From the NCBI GenBank assembly GCA_018830325.1, contig JAHJSQ010000028.1:17737-81736 (forward strand): 64,000 bases of DNA, given 5' to 3'. The notes under the pieces are model-generated. The model was not told where the DNA came from. It ran no database searches and saw nothing but the letters and a program-made list of their open reading frames with translations. Shown here in pieces: positions 51,472-61,210 of the stretch (the first letter of the stretch is position 1; every line of letters starts with the position of its first letter). A program made the translations under genes and the position numbers. This stretch comes from Gammaproteobacteria bacterium. GTDB lineage: Bacteria > Pseudomonadota > Gammaproteobacteria > Methylococcales > Methylomonadaceae.

Positions 51472-52080
51472 TCACTCCTCGGCATCGTAATGGCCGCTTA
51501 GGTGGTCGAAATCTTCCTTGGTATCGATATCGAGTTCCGCTTCGGGTAAAGAAATTTTCAGAAGTTTTTCTTCAAATTGCAACAACAGGCTCTTTGCGCC
51601 CCGGTCGCCCCGGAGGGAGCGCAACTCACCGAAAAAAGCCGACGGAAATAGCGCCGGAACGCCGACCGTATCATGATACTGACTTGCGGCAATACGAGAC
51701 GGTTCAATTTGCCACTGTGTCAATAAGTTCTGCATCGCTCTGTAACCGACCAAAGGTTGATCGGATAATAACATTAATAACCCGTCGGCGCTTGTCGGCA
51801 GAGTGTTGATGCCGGCTCGAATCGACGAAGCAATACCTGTTTGCCAGTTCGGGTTAACAACTGCGATAACCCCGCCCAAATCAACCTTTTCTTGTATCGT
51901 CTCGGCTTGCGATCCCAGAACCACAATGACACGCTCATTCAGTAATGAACGAGCGTTTTCGATTGTATTGCCGAGTAAGGTTCGGCCGCGCCATTCGAGC
52001 AGTTGCTTAGGGCTACCCAGTCGGCGGGATGCGCCGGCGGCTAAAATTACTGCATATACATTCTCAAAATCAAGACTCAT
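51472..52080 (-). CDS. Molybdenum cofactor cytidylyltransferase-like protein (MocA/MobA family)
   Basis: A 202-aa NTP-transferase with the nucleotide-binding signature VILAAGASRRLGSPKQLLEWRGRTLLGNTI and LLSDQPLV. It likely adds CMP to molybdopterin for the hydroxylase encoded next to it. Start 52080 overlaps the xdhC stop by ATGA; a four-residue longer start at 52092 is less likely. Its place between xdhC and the Fe-S gene indicates a dedicated maturation role. Confidence 0.88.
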   Translation of the reverse strand: MSLDFENVYAVILAAGASRRLGSPKQLLEWRGRTLLGNTIENARSLLNERVIVVLGSQAETIQEKVDLGGVIAVVNPNWQTGIASSIRAGINTLPTSADGLLMLLSDQPLVGYRAMQNLLTQWQIEPSRIAASQYHDTVGVPALFPSAFFGELRSLRGDRGAKSLLLQFEEKLLKISLPEAELDIDTKEDFDHLSGHYDAEE

Positions 52081-53180
52081 TGGGGATGACAATCTTTAAT
52101 ACCGAGTTGTCCGCCATCTCGTCCCTTCAACGCGGCGTGAATGCCGGCCATGATCGACAAGGCAATTTCCTCGGGCGTCTCGGCGCCTATGTCCAAACCG
52201 ACCGGACCGAATACCTTAGCGGCAATATTCGGTGCGTCCCCGCCTAAACTATCGAGGAGTCTATCTCTGCGGTGAACAGGGCCAAGCAAACCAATGAAAG
52301 GGATTCGGCTAGCCGCTATGATTCTTAAATAGCGTTCATCATATTCGATACTATGAGTCATCAACACGAGTGCATCGAATCGATCCAATGGCAAACGCTC
52401 GTGCAAATCTTCGGGCATCGAATGGAGTAAAGCATCGATATTTGGAAATCGTTCGGGTTTAATATAACCTGGCCGATGATCGACGATCGTGACACGCCAA
52501 CCAAGTGCTTTGGCGAATTGCACGACCGGAAGCGCATCGGCTCCTGCTCCCAGCACCAGCAGTTGCGCTGACGGACGCATTAAGTCGAAAAACAATTTAA
52601 CAGCATGACGGTCGATCAAACAGGTATCTAGAGTGGGTTTGCGCCGCCTCCAAGTTTGTTTGGCCGCCTTGGTGATCGATACGGGAGTATTGCCCTTTTG
52701 GCTAAGGTCGTCTAATTCGAACTCAGCCAGAAAAAAACTATCGCCGATTGAATAATCGGGATGGTCGGATTCATAAACGGTCGCCAAAATACCGGCCGTA
52801 TGACTTTCGGATACCTCTACAATTCGGTTCAGCGGGTGAAAATCATTGTCGGCTTTCAATAATTGCAACAATACCCTTACTGCCCCATTGCAACCCAAAC
52901 CGAGGCCCCAAACCGCATCGTCGGGAGAACGCATATCGTAGAATAGCGTTTTAGGATTTTCGGTTTCGAAAACCGTATGTGCCTGTTCGACCAAATCTCG
53001 CTCAAAACAACCGCCTCCCAACAGGCCGTTTAACTCGCCACTGTCGGCAATCAGCATTCTGGCACCGGCTTTTTGATAAGTTGAACCAAGGGTTTCTATA
53101 ATCGTCGCCAAAACAACATTTTCCGTGTTATTCCGTAATCGCCAATAAGCGTTGATCAAATGGTGGGGATTACAAGTCAT
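52077..53180 (-). CDS. XdhC family protein (Mo cofactor insertion chaperone)
   Basis: A 367-aa XdhC/CoxI protein. The N-terminal domain (ENVVLATIIETLGSTYQKAGARMLI, GLLGGGCFERDLVEQ) is the XdhC_CoxI domain; the C-terminal Rossmann domain carries LLVLGAGADALPVVQFAKALGWRVTIVDHRPGY and ASRIPFIGLLGPVHRRD. The protein binds sulfurated molybdenum cofactor and loads it into apo-hydroxylases. Start 53180 (MTCNPHHLI) has AGGATCG upstream and sits 20 bp past the regulator gene; the longer start at 53222 would overlap it. Confidence 0.9.
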   Translation of the reverse strand: MTCNPHHLINAYWRLRNNTENVVLATIIETLGSTYQKAGARMLIADSGELNGLLGGGCFERDLVEQAHTVFETENPKTLFYDMRSPDDAVWGLGLGCNGAVRVLLQLLKADNDFHPLNRIVEVSESHTAGILATVYESDHPDYSIGDSFFLAEFELDDLSQKGNTPVSITKAAKQTWRRRKPTLDTCLIDRHAVKLFFDLMRPSAQLLVLGAGADALPVVQFAKALGWRVTIVDHRPGYIKPERFPNIDALLHSMPEDLHERLPLDRFDALVLMTHSIEYDERYLRIIAASRIPFIGLLGPVHRRDRLLDSLGGDAPNIAAKVFGPVGLDIGAETPEEIALSIMAGIHAALKGRDGGQLGIKDCHPQ

Positions 53181-53200
53181 GGCAGCGATCCTAACGGCTA

Positions 53201-53704
53201 TTATGCTGCACCATCGGCGCAATGCTTGCAGATGCCGTGAATTTCAAGCGTTTTACGTCGTGCGGTAAATCCTGCTTGCTTCAGTTCATTCGCCAAACTG
53301 TCCATGACCGGTGTCGCCGGCCTCTCTTCGATCTGCCGGCAACCTTCGCAGATCAACAGCAATAAATCGTGCTTGCCTTCAACATGATTGCAGCCGATAA
53401 ATGCATTCATGCTTTCGACGCGGTGAATTAATTTCTGTTCGATCAAAAAATCCAACGCGCGATAAACGGTCGCCGGTTTTGCCGAATCGTTGAACGGCTT
53501 GATGCGGTCCAATAAATCATAAGCCTTAACAGCCTCGTGACTGTCCCAAATCAACTCAAGAACCTTATGGCGTATCGGCGTCAATTGGGCCCCTCTTTCC
53601 AAACATAGTTTTTCCGCTTTCTCCAAGGCCTCCAGCTTACAGGCTTTATGATCATGGTTAAAGGTGTCGGCACAGGCCTGTTTTGAATCGTCGGTTTGAG
53701 ACAT
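53201..53704 (-). CDS. Fur-family regulator (Zur-like)
   Basis: A 167-aa Fur-superfamily repressor. DNA-binding segment: LTPIRHKVLELIWDSHEAVKAYDLLDRI and ATVYRALDFLIEQKLIHRVES (about 37-90). Metal sites: NAFIGCNHVEGKH, two structural CxxC pairs (LICEGCRQI and GICKHCADG). The HExxK-type Fur iron motif is absent and the wide Cys set leans to the zinc branch (Zur), but the signal is not certain. First gene of the operon that makes the molybdenum hydroxylase, so it may control its expression in response to metal. The role in zinc homeostasis elsewhere remains possible. Confidence 0.8.
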   Translation of the reverse strand: MSQTDDSKQACADTFNHDHKACKLEALEKAEKLCLERGAQLTPIRHKVLELIWDSHEAVKAYDLLDRIKPFNDSAKPATVYRALDFLIEQKLIHRVESMNAFIGCNHVEGKHDLLLLICEGCRQIEERPATPVMDSLANELKQAGFTARRKTLEIHGICKHCADGAA

Positions 53705-53777
53705 GAATTAACTCCGATATTTTGGGGGAATTATACATTATCATTCCAGTCTTTGGGGCACCGCAGTGAGAACAACA

Positions 53778-54072
53778 GCAATTCCCAATTTGGGGATCAA
53801 ACAGGGTGTGGGTTATGCTTGGCGAGGATGTCGGCAGCAGGGGCCGATTTTTGCTCCTCGGCAATTGCTGAGTTACATGGATGTAATGAATGCAGAAAAT
53901 GCAGGAGCATTTTTCTGCCCTGCATCGCCTAAAGCGCCTACTGTTGGTGCCCTAATACACGCCATCCTTGGCGCTTAGCTGCCGTCAAGCCCCCATGGAT
54001 GAGTTCACGGCGTTCCTCGACAGGGATACCCCACCCCCTAAATCCAGCGAGAATGCTCAAACTGGGAATTGC
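53778..54072. repeat. Palindrome-bounded repeat block
   Basis: Ends GCAATTCCCAATTTG and CAAACTGGGAATTGC form inverted repeats. Inside lie GAGGATGTCGGCAGCAGG, GCTGCCGTCAAGCCCCC and TGCTCCTCGGCAATTGCTGA, which also occur at 43558 and about 35835. The rest of the 53705-54187 gap holds no gene; an A/T-rich stretch around 53730-53750 is where the divergent fur-type promoter should be. Confidence 0.7.
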
Positions 54073-54187
54073 TGGTGAGAACAAGCTTTAACGATAGTAT
54101 CGATATGAACTATAGTAGTTCTAAAATGCCGCGACTCCTTAGATTGGCGCATAATATAAAAATCTAACTCCGATATGAGACTCATCC

Positions 54188-55672
54188 ATGTTTGAAATTG
54201 CCGAGCTGGGGCATACCCTAAAAAAATCAGAATACAACGAACAAATTCCGGAACTCAGAACCCAGTTGCTGCTGCTGCAACAAGAACTCGGCGCTTGCGA
54301 TTTTCCTGTCATTATTCTTATTTCCGGGGTAGACGGCGGCGGCAAGGGTCAAGTCATTAATTTACTGAACGAATGGCTGGATGCGCGCTACATGGAAACT
54401 TTCGCCTTCGACGAACCCAGTGATGAGGAAAAAGAGCGTCCTAAATATTGGCGCTATTGGCGTTCTCTGCCGCCTAAGGGAAGAATAGGCATCTATGTCG
54501 GATCTTGGTATAGCGACCCGATATCGCACCGAGTCTACGGAGACATTGATGACAGTCAATTATCGGTGGAACTCAAGCACATCAACGAAATGGAACAGTT
54601 ACTGATAGACGACGGCGCGCTAATCATTAAATGTTGGCTGCATTTGAAAAAAGAAACTCAAAAAAAACGTCTCAAAGAACTTGAAAAAGATCCGGAAACC
54701 AGTTGGCAAGTTACCGAGCGAGATAAAAAGCACTTGAAACTGTATGATGAGTTCGTAGAAATCGCCGAAAATGTATTGACAACAACCAGCACAGGAATCT
54801 CGCCTTGGCTAGTTGTCGAAAGAACCGATATTCGTTACAGCAGCTTGACAGTTGGACAGCATGTTTTGCATAGAATCCGTCAACATATCGACAGCCGAAA
54901 TGGAAAATCGGAAAACATAAACGGCATCTCTTTCGTCAATATCAACCAGCAAAGCTTACTGGACACGTTGGATTTATCGCTCGAACTCGACAAAAAAGAC
55001 TACAGCGATCAATTGCTGCACTACCAGGGTAAATTGAATAAATTAGTCAGAATGGCACGAGAACAAAAGCGTTCAACAATCCTGGTTTTCGAAGGCTGGG
55101 ACGCCGGCGGCAAGGGGGGAGCCATTCGGCGCATTACATCGGCAATCGACGCGAGAAGCTACCGCGTTATTCAAACCGCCGCGCCGACTGACGAGGAAGC
55201 CGCGCATCATTATCTATGGCGATTCTGGCGGCATATTCCTAGAGCGGGTAAGGTCACTATTTACGACAGAAGCTGGTATGGGCGTGTTTTGGTCGAACGC
55301 GTGGAAGGCTTTGCAACTGACAAGGAATGGATGCGCAGCTATTCAGAAATCGTCAATTTCGAGGAAGCATTGATCGAACATGGCATTCTCTTATTGAAGT
55401 TTTGGCTGCACATCGATAAAGACGAGCAACTTAAGCGTTTCAAAGCCCGCGAGCAAATCAGTTACAAAAAACATAAAATCACCGAGGACGATTACCGTAA
55501 CCGGGAAAAATGGGATGATTATAAAATCGCGGTCAACGAAATGATAGCACGAACAAGCACCCGCGCCGCTCCTTGGCTAATGGTCGAAGCGAACGACAAA
55601 CGCTATGCGCGGATCAAAATCTTGAAAACCGTTTGCGAGAAATTGGAAGCGATGCTGGAGCCTGAGAAATAA
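54188..55672 (+). CDS. pap: Polyphosphate:AMP phosphotransferase (double PPK2)
   Basis: A 494-aa protein with two fused PPK2 kinase domains: Walker A GVDGGGKGQVINLLNEWLD near residue 42 and GWDAGGKGGAIRRITSAIDARSYRV near residue 305. The second repeat has the fuller set (DRSWYGRVLVERVEGFA, EEWMRSYSEIVNFEEAL), as in known Pap enzymes, where the C-terminal half is catalytic. It transfers phosphate from polyphosphate to AMP to form ADP. It is alone on the plus strand with no operon partner. Its 3' end overlaps the convergent acyltransferase gene by 59 bp. Confidence 0.92.
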   Translation: MFEIAELGHTLKKSEYNEQIPELRTQLLLLQQELGACDFPVIILISGVDGGGKGQVINLLNEWLDARYMETFAFDEPSDEEKERPKYWRYWRSLPPKGRIGIYVGSWYSDPISHRVYGDIDDSQLSVELKHINEMEQLLIDDGALIIKCWLHLKKETQKKRLKELEKDPETSWQVTERDKKHLKLYDEFVEIAENVLTTTSTGISPWLVVERTDIRYSSLTVGQHVLHRIRQHIDSRNGKSENINGISFVNINQQSLLDTLDLSLELDKKDYSDQLLHYQGKLNKLVRMAREQKRSTILVFEGWDAGGKGGAIRRITSAIDARSYRVIQTAAPTDEEAAHHYLWRFWRHIPRAGKVTIYDRSWYGRVLVERVEGFATDKEWMRSYSEIVNFEEALIEHGILLLKFWLHIDKDEQLKRFKAREQISYKKHKITEDDYRNREKWDDYKIAVNEMIARTSTRAAPWLMVEANDKRYARIKILKTVCEKLEAMLEPEK

Positions 55673-56426
55673 CCGGTTCGGCACGAAGCGCCTCAGTGAT
55701 GCCGGCATGCGCCTCATAACTTAAAGCTGACCGGCTTTTATCGGCCATTTCGAGAACAGGCAATATTTTGACGTGGGCCTCTATCTTTCTTAGTTTCAGC
55801 ATTTTGAATAAATGCGGAATAAAATCATCGTCGCCTATAAATGGCGCTAAGGATTTAGCCTGACCTTCATAACTGAGCGCTACCGGCTGAATAGCAGAAT
55901 GAGTCAATAAAGCCGGCTGCAGCAGCGATGAATGAAACGGTAAAACGGTTGAACCATCCGAAGTGGTACCTTCCGGGAACGCAAAAACCTTGCTGTTTTG
56001 TTTTAACAACCAGCTTATTTGTTCGGACGTGGTATTAATGGCTTGTTTATCTCCCCGACGAACGAAAACTGTTCCGGCCTCTTTCGACAAATACCCGATG
56101 ACGGGCCAATCGAGAATATCGTTTTTGGCGACAAAATATCCCGGCAAATGCTGTCCCAATGCGATGATATCGAGCCATGAAACATGATTACTAACAACCA
56201 ACGCCGGCCCATCCACCGCCTGTCCCTCGATAAGGACATCGAGGTTTAAAATCCGCTTAAAGGCCTTGAGCCAAGCCAGTTTGATCCGGTTTACCTTTTC
56301 CCGGGCTTGAATCGGCCGGTATGATCGATTGATAATAGGAAACACGCTCAGAACGATCACGAAACCGGATAAAAACAGCAAAACAATCAGTTTTAATTTA
56401 TAGAGTTGGCGAAGAGTGTTTATCAT
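55614..56426 (-). CDS. 1-acyl-glycerol-3-phosphate / lyso-ornithine-lipid acyltransferase-like (PlsC/OlsA type)
   Basis: A 270-aa membrane acyltransferase: an N-terminal membrane helix (LIVLLFLSGFVIVLSVF, about 14-30), the catalytic HX4D block SNHVSWLDI (about 82-90), and FPEGTTSDG. Its start overlaps the stop of an OlsB-like acyltransferase gene by 29 bp; this pairing suggests ornithine-lipid (OlsA) synthesis rather than ordinary phosphatidic acid synthesis. The family cannot be told apart by motifs alone. The 3' end is convergent with pap, overlapping it by 59 bp. Confidence 0.88.
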   Translation of the reverse strand: MINTLRQLYKLKLIVLLFLSGFVIVLSVFPIINRSYRPIQAREKVNRIKLAWLKAFKRILNLDVLIEGQAVDGPALVVSNHVSWLDIIALGQHLPGYFVAKNDILDWPVIGYLSKEAGTVFVRRGDKQAINTTSEQISWLLKQNSKVFAFPEGTTSDGSTVLPFHSSLLQPALLTHSAIQPVALSYEGQAKSLAPFIGDDDFIPHLFKMLKLRKIEAHVKILPVLEMADKSRSALSYEAHAGITEALRAEPVISQAPASLPISRKRFSRF

Positions 56427-57189
56427 TGATTGAGTAGTCGGGTTTTAAATAATGTTTCGAATAGCGGTCTTCCAGTTGCGCCAACGGCAACAAGATAAAT
56501 AAATCCATGACGTTGAAATCTTCGTCCCAAAAAGGACGGCCGCAAACTTGTACACCAAAGCGTAAATACGCTTTCAACAAAGGCGGAATCCCCGACTCGT
56601 CTCGTTCGCAACGTAAGCGTTCCGGCACTTCGATTAAGGGGGTTACCGCCAACGAGTCTGACGCCTTGTTTTTTGCATCGATCGATCGATAAACCGCATC
56701 GACCGCATAACCGCTCGGCCCTGGCGAAATACTCGCGCACCCGATCAAATAATGGTAATCGCCTAACTGCGCATAGTTTACTAACGCCGACCAAAGCGTG
56801 GTTAATACCACACTGCCCCGGTATTTCGGGTCGACGCAGGTACGGCCTATTTCGAGAAAGCGCCCAGGTACAGCCAGCACTCGGTCCAGATTAAATTCTT
56901 TTTGCGAATAAAAATATCCCAATTTGCGGGCTTGTTCTTGATTTAGTAAGCGTGTATAGCCTACAATTTTTTCATTAGTCGTATCGACTACGACCAGATG
57001 ATCGCAATAATGGTCGATTTCGTCATAATCTAAGCCTTCTTTGTCGGTTTTGAGCCTCGCCCCCATTTCCTTGGCGAAAACCTGATATCGCAGACGCTGC
57101 GCTTGTTCGATCAAAGCCTTATCGTATGTCACAAAACAATCCAATCGTCGTGTGGAACTAACTCTTATCTGTGTATCGATTAATTTCAT
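56398..57189 (-). CDS. OlsB-like GNAT N-acyltransferase
   Basis: A 263-aa protein with the acyl-ornithine/hemolysin-type N-acyltransferase pattern: AQRLRYQVFAKEMGARLKTDKEGLDYDEIDHYCDHLVVVD (about 30-70), GYTRLL, RFLEIGRTCVDPKYRGSVVLTTLW (about 108-131) and IGCASISPGPSGYAVDAVYR. OlsB makes 3-hydroxyacyl-ornithine, the substrate for OlsA, which would be encoded downstream with a 29-bp overlap. The pair therefore likely forms an ornithine-lipid operon. A general GNAT acyltransferase of this fold with a different amino acceptor is possible. Confidence 0.83.
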   Translation of the reverse strand: MKLIDTQIRVSSTRRLDCFVTYDKALIEQAQRLRYQVFAKEMGARLKTDKEGLDYDEIDHYCDHLVVVDTTNEKIVGYTRLLNQEQARKLGYFYSQKEFNLDRVLAVPGRFLEIGRTCVDPKYRGSVVLTTLWSALVNYAQLGDYHYLIGCASISPGPSGYAVDAVYRSIDAKNKASDSLAVTPLIEVPERLRCERDESGIPPLLKAYLRFGVQVCGRPFWDEDFNVMDLFILLPLAQLEDRYSKHYLKPDYSINDKHSSPTL

Positions 57190-57912
57190 AATGTTGTCTG
57201 CAAATGCTTTACTTATCGATTAAGATAAATAAGAAATATTTCAATTTCGCGTCGTTTCTATGAAAAATTGGTGACAGAAGTAAATCTTTCGCTCATATTA
57301 GGATCAAACACTCTCTTCACGGATCACGCTGATAGACCCTGACTAAAATCAAAATGCTTGCGGCTTGTTCAGATGGGCATCGCGTCATAATAGCCATGAA
57401 ATAATTGATACCTTTCGCACTTAATTTTAAGGAAGCTCGGTAAATCGCTCGACAAAACACCGCCGACACATGTTAATCGTGTCGCCGAACCCCTTGCGAA
57501 ATTTGAATAAGTTATTCCCTATTCGTTCCTAAAGCGCTCTATCCTAAAAAAATCAGTTGGAGCGCTTGGAATCCGTTATTGCTTAGCTCTTCGGCTGCGC
57601 TCAGGAGAGCTTTGTCGAAACAAGAGCGATCTCCAATCGCCTCCATTGGCTGAGTACTCTTAATCCCGATCACCCTTTCGACAAGACTCAGGTCAATCGG
57701 GATTAAGAATGCTCAATTGATTTTTTAGCTTTATTCAACACTTAAATTCTATGGGTCATTAATATCCTTTAGCAATTTACTCTGGCTGAATAGTCTAGCG
57801 AATTAGCTGCGCACCATAGGCCCGAAATGCATTGCACTTATTTATCAAATCCACGTCATTTTGAAAATATCACTCCAGCCGTTAGATACTTTGCAACTTT
57901 TTCCTGAAAATT
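57190..57912. other. Intergenic region with repeat fragments
   Basis: No gene seen. A start fragment of the ~160-bp repeat (ATACCTTTCGCACTT) lies near 57410; GCTCTTCGGCTGCGCTCAGGAGAG around 57590 and CTTAATCCCGAT/ATCGGGATTAAG (about 57658-57708) form hairpins. Promoter elements for the diguanylate cyclase gene are not evident. Confidence 0.4.
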
Positions 57913-59883
57913 ATGGCAACCAATAAAGTTTACGACTTAAGAGCGCATGGATGGTCGACTAGAAAAAAAGTCGTTTTCATTATCGGCCTATTCGGACTTA
58001 TTTCGGCATCCCTAGTCGGCATGATTTACTGGAACGGCAATGTCTTTGAGGGAGTTCGTTCTTATGTGAGAGGAGAAGGTCTCTGGGCCAAAGCGCAAAA
58101 AGATGCGGTTTTTTACTTGACTCAATATTCCTACAATCATGCCGAGGCGGATTACCTAGCTTATTTGGAAGCCCTCGAAATCATCAGCGGCGATAGCAAA
58201 GCTAGAACGGCTTTATTTCAATTTCCACCCGACAAACAAGCAGCAAGAGAAGGTTTTCTTCAGGGACAAAACCACCCGGACGACATCGATACGATGATCC
58301 ATTTTTTTATACAATTTCACCGCATTTCCTATATGCGCGAAGCAATCGATATATGGCAGTCCGCCGATAAAAAAATCGATGCATTGAACGTAATCGGCGA
58401 ACAAATACGAAACGAAATGACCGGCTCGCGTCGCGACAGCGAAAAAATTGCCGACTTAAGGCGGCGCTTACGGCAGCTCAATAATGAGCTTCATGAGCTA
58501 GAAAACCAATTTTCGCTTAAATTAAGCGAAGGTGCCCGATGGGTTAAACTCATTACATGGCAAATTAGCGTGCTGATATTAACCATCTTTGTCGGTATGG
58601 GACTGCTAGTCAGCCGGCAAATTATCAAGAGCATCGAAAAATTCGAAAAACAACTGGCTCTCAGTGAATCGCGTTTTCGAAGCCTGAAGGAATCCAATAC
58701 AATCGGTATTATTTCATGGCGCCTCGATGGTATGATCGACGAAGCGAACGACCTTTTTTTAAACATGCTGGGTTTTGTCCAAGCCGATATTGAAAAAGGA
58801 GCGGTCAATTGGCGAGATATTACTCCAACTGAGTTTCATGCCAAGGATCAACAGGCTATCGACGAGCTTTTAATTCAGGGCCGATGCGAGCCTTATGAAA
58901 AAGCGCTGATCCATAAACAAGGATATTGGGTACCTGTATATATCGGCGCGGCATTGCTTAGCAGTAATCGTGAACAAGGTATTGCTTATGTAATGGATCT
59001 AAGCGAACGCAAAAAGGCTGAACAACAATTAAAACTTTCGGCCACGGTTTTTGACTTCAGTAGCGAAGGCATTATGATTACCGACCCATCGTTACGCATC
59101 GTATCGGTCAATCAAACATTGTGTAAAATGACCGGCTACGATCAAGAAGAATTATTGGGTAAGCCGCCTTCGATCTTGCAATCGGGCTATATATCGACCG
59201 AACAATACAAATATATGTGGGATTCTCTAAATCAAAACGGTCAATGGCAAGGCGACATTGTCGATCGCACTAAAAATGGCGCATTATTACCGATGCGAAT
59301 CAGCATTAGCCAAGTTAAAGACAGTGACAATCAAATCACGCATTATGTGGCAATACTGTCGGATATTTCGGAACGCAAAGCCGAAGAAGAGCATCTCCGT
59401 CATATCGCACATCACGACCCGTTGACCGATTTACCTAATCGAATTTTGTTTAACGACCGGTTGGAAAGGGCCATAAAGAAAGCCGCGCGAAGCAATACCA
59501 GTCTGGCGGTTTTGTTTCTGGATTTAGACAAATTTAAACCGGTTAACGATTTGTTCGGTCACAAGACCGGAGATCGCCTATTGCAAAGCGTAGCACACCG
59601 AATCGCAAGGAGTGTTCGAGAAACGGACACCGTTACTCGATTAGGTGGCGACGAATTCGCGATATTACTCGAGGATGTGACCGATTCGGAAATGGTCGAT
59701 AAAATTCTTAAACATACGGTCGATGTCATCAGAAAAACCTATTTTATCGATGACCGTATGATCGATATTGGCGTCAGCGCCGGAATGAGCATTTATCCCA
59801 ACGATGGCACCGACATTAAAACACTACTGGACCGCGCCGATAAAGCCATGTACGAAAATAAAAAAAACGGCAACGGCAGCTAA
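57913..59883 (+). CDS. Membrane-bound PAS-PAS-GGDEF diguanylate cyclase
   Basis: A 656-aa sensor that should make cyclic-di-GMP. Two membrane helices (about 18-38, VVFIIGLFGLISASLVGMIYW, and about 215-236, ISVLILTIFVGMGLLVS) enclose an extracytoplasmic helical sensor. Two PAS domains follow (about 250-360 and 375-490, ILQSGYISTEQY and DISERKAEEEHL), then GGDEF (about 495-655) with the intact active site RLGGDEFAILLED and an upstream RETD inhibitory I-site. There is no EAL domain. Not in an operon. Output probably affects motility or biofilm. Confidence 0.93.
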   Translation: MATNKVYDLRAHGWSTRKKVVFIIGLFGLISASLVGMIYWNGNVFEGVRSYVRGEGLWAKAQKDAVFYLTQYSYNHAEADYLAYLEALEIISGDSKARTALFQFPPDKQAAREGFLQGQNHPDDIDTMIHFFIQFHRISYMREAIDIWQSADKKIDALNVIGEQIRNEMTGSRRDSEKIADLRRRLRQLNNELHELENQFSLKLSEGARWVKLITWQISVLILTIFVGMGLLVSRQIIKSIEKFEKQLALSESRFRSLKESNTIGIISWRLDGMIDEANDLFLNMLGFVQADIEKGAVNWRDITPTEFHAKDQQAIDELLIQGRCEPYEKALIHKQGYWVPVYIGAALLSSNREQGIAYVMDLSERKKAEQQLKLSATVFDFSSEGIMITDPSLRIVSVNQTLCKMTGYDQEELLGKPPSILQSGYISTEQYKYMWDSLNQNGQWQGDIVDRTKNGALLPMRISISQVKDSDNQITHYVAILSDISERKAEEEHLRHIAHHDPLTDLPNRILFNDRLERAIKKAARSNTSLAVLFLDLDKFKPVNDLFGHKTGDRLLQSVAHRIARSVRETDTVTRLGGDEFAILLEDVTDSEMVDKILKHTVDVIRKTYFIDDRMIDIGVSAGMSIYPNDGTDIKTLLDRADKAMYENKKNGNGS

Positions 59884-60049
59884 TATCAACCCTTGATATG
59901 CCCAACGTAGTTCAACATTCGATAGTTTAACCATGAAAGACATAAATTTTATGAAGGTTCTCAACAGCGGCTTCGTTCAACAAGTTATTGAGTTAACTTC
60001 ATATTCTTCATGAGCTTCATGGTGAAATACTTTTTCTAGGTTAATCTCT

Positions 60050-60817
60050 GTGGGCCGAGTTTATTTACGTTTTTACGAAGAATTAAACGATTTTTTACCG
60101 ATCGAGCGGCGTAAAGTCGAATTTGAACATACGCTTAATCGTAGAACTTCGATCAAAGACTTAATCGAATCCTTAGGTATTCCGCACACCGAGATCGAAA
60201 TTATTTTGGCCAATGGCCGCTCGGTTGATTTTGATTATATTGTTCAAGAGAATGATCGAATTAGCGTCTATCCGATGTTCGAGTGTTTCGATATCGAGCC
60301 ACTACTGCGCCTTCGTCCTAAACCGTTACGAGACCCTCGCTTCATTCTCGATACTAATCTTGGCCGGCTAGCACGATATTTACGATTATTGGGCTTTGAT
60401 TGTTTGTACCGAAATGATTACGAGGATGGCGATGTTGCCAAGATAGCGAGTCAGCAGCATCGAATCGTTTTGACTCGGGATCGCTTTTTATTACGACGGA
60501 AAATAATTACTCGCGGCTATTTCGTGCGCTCGGTTCATCCGCGAGAGCAAGTCAAAGAAGTCCTGCAGCGCTTGGACTTATACCGGTCCATCGCACCTTT
60601 CACACGATGTGCACGTTGCAACGGCGCGTTGATAAAAACAAGTAAAGATGCCGTCATCGACAGACTGGAGCCGTTGACCAAGCTATATTACAACGACTTC
60701 CGGATTTGCCTCAGTTGCAATCAAATTTATTGGTCCGGCAGTCACCAAGATCGTGCCAGGCAATTAATTAACGAATTGACCTCTCAAAACGATCAAAGGA
60801 CGAAAAATAGAGCTTAG
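60050..60817 (+). CDS. Mut7-C RNase-domain protein with ubiquitin-like N-terminus
   Basis: A 255-aa protein read from GTG 60050. Residues 1-88 are a Mut7-C ubiquitin-like domain (YLRFYEELNDFLP, ILANGRSVDFDYIVQENDRISVYPMFE). Residues about 97-245 are the Mut7-C PIN-like RNase fold (RFILDTNLGRLARYLRLLGFDCLYRNDY, VLTRDRFLLRRK), ending in a Cys4 zinc ribbon (CARCNG ... CLSCNQIYW). Such proteins are predicted RNases; the biological role is not known. Alone on its transcript as far as visible. Confidence 0.88.
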   Translation: MGRVYLRFYEELNDFLPIERRKVEFEHTLNRRTSIKDLIESLGIPHTEIEIILANGRSVDFDYIVQENDRISVYPMFECFDIEPLLRLRPKPLRDPRFILDTNLGRLARYLRLLGFDCLYRNDYEDGDVAKIASQQHRIVLTRDRFLLRRKIITRGYFVRSVHPREQVKEVLQRLDLYRSIAPFTRCARCNGALIKTSKDAVIDRLEPLTKLYYNDFRICLSCNQIYWSGSHQDRARQLINELTSQNDQRTKNRA

Positions 60818-61210
60818 GAACGAGCATGATTTTCAACTCACGCGACAACTACGTTGACAGTATGCTGTTACCCAAGCTCCAGCTTGGGTAACCTGTTCAG
60901 GAAGCTCTAGCTTCCCGACAATCAAGGAAGATTGAGAATGTGCAGAGGTTGTGTCGGTCTCAGTAAGCTGGAGCTTCGGGTGTCTTTCCCAAGCCCGAGC
61001 TTGGGAAAGAGCGTAAAAATTGAGCTTAGAGTTCGATCAAATAATCTCCCTATTTTTAGTGGAAGGTAGACAGGTGTCGACGGCAGGGAAAGCCGCTGTC
61101 TAGCGCCTTAGCAACCTCTTCAGGTGCTACCGAAATTTGATTAGCGTGAGGTATACAATACACTTCAACCGCTTATAGAAACGACTCACTAATGCAATGT
61201 ATCCGCAATT
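60818..61210. repeat. Cluster of short hairpin repeats before the symporter gene
   Basis: TTACCCAAGCTCCAGCTTGGGTAA (60868-60891), GGAAGCTCTAGCTTCC (60902-60917) and TTTCCCAAGC ... GCTTGGGAAA (60984-61007) are near-perfect palindromes. A further stretch at 61070-61130 (GACAGGTGTCGACGGCAGG ... CTTCAGGTGCTACC) resembles the repeat at 43555. No gene. Confidence 0.7.

Noticed and set aside
53725..53755. Zur/Fur box before the fur-family gene
   Set aside because: ATTATACATTATCATT has the right A/T character but does not match a palindromic box well enough.
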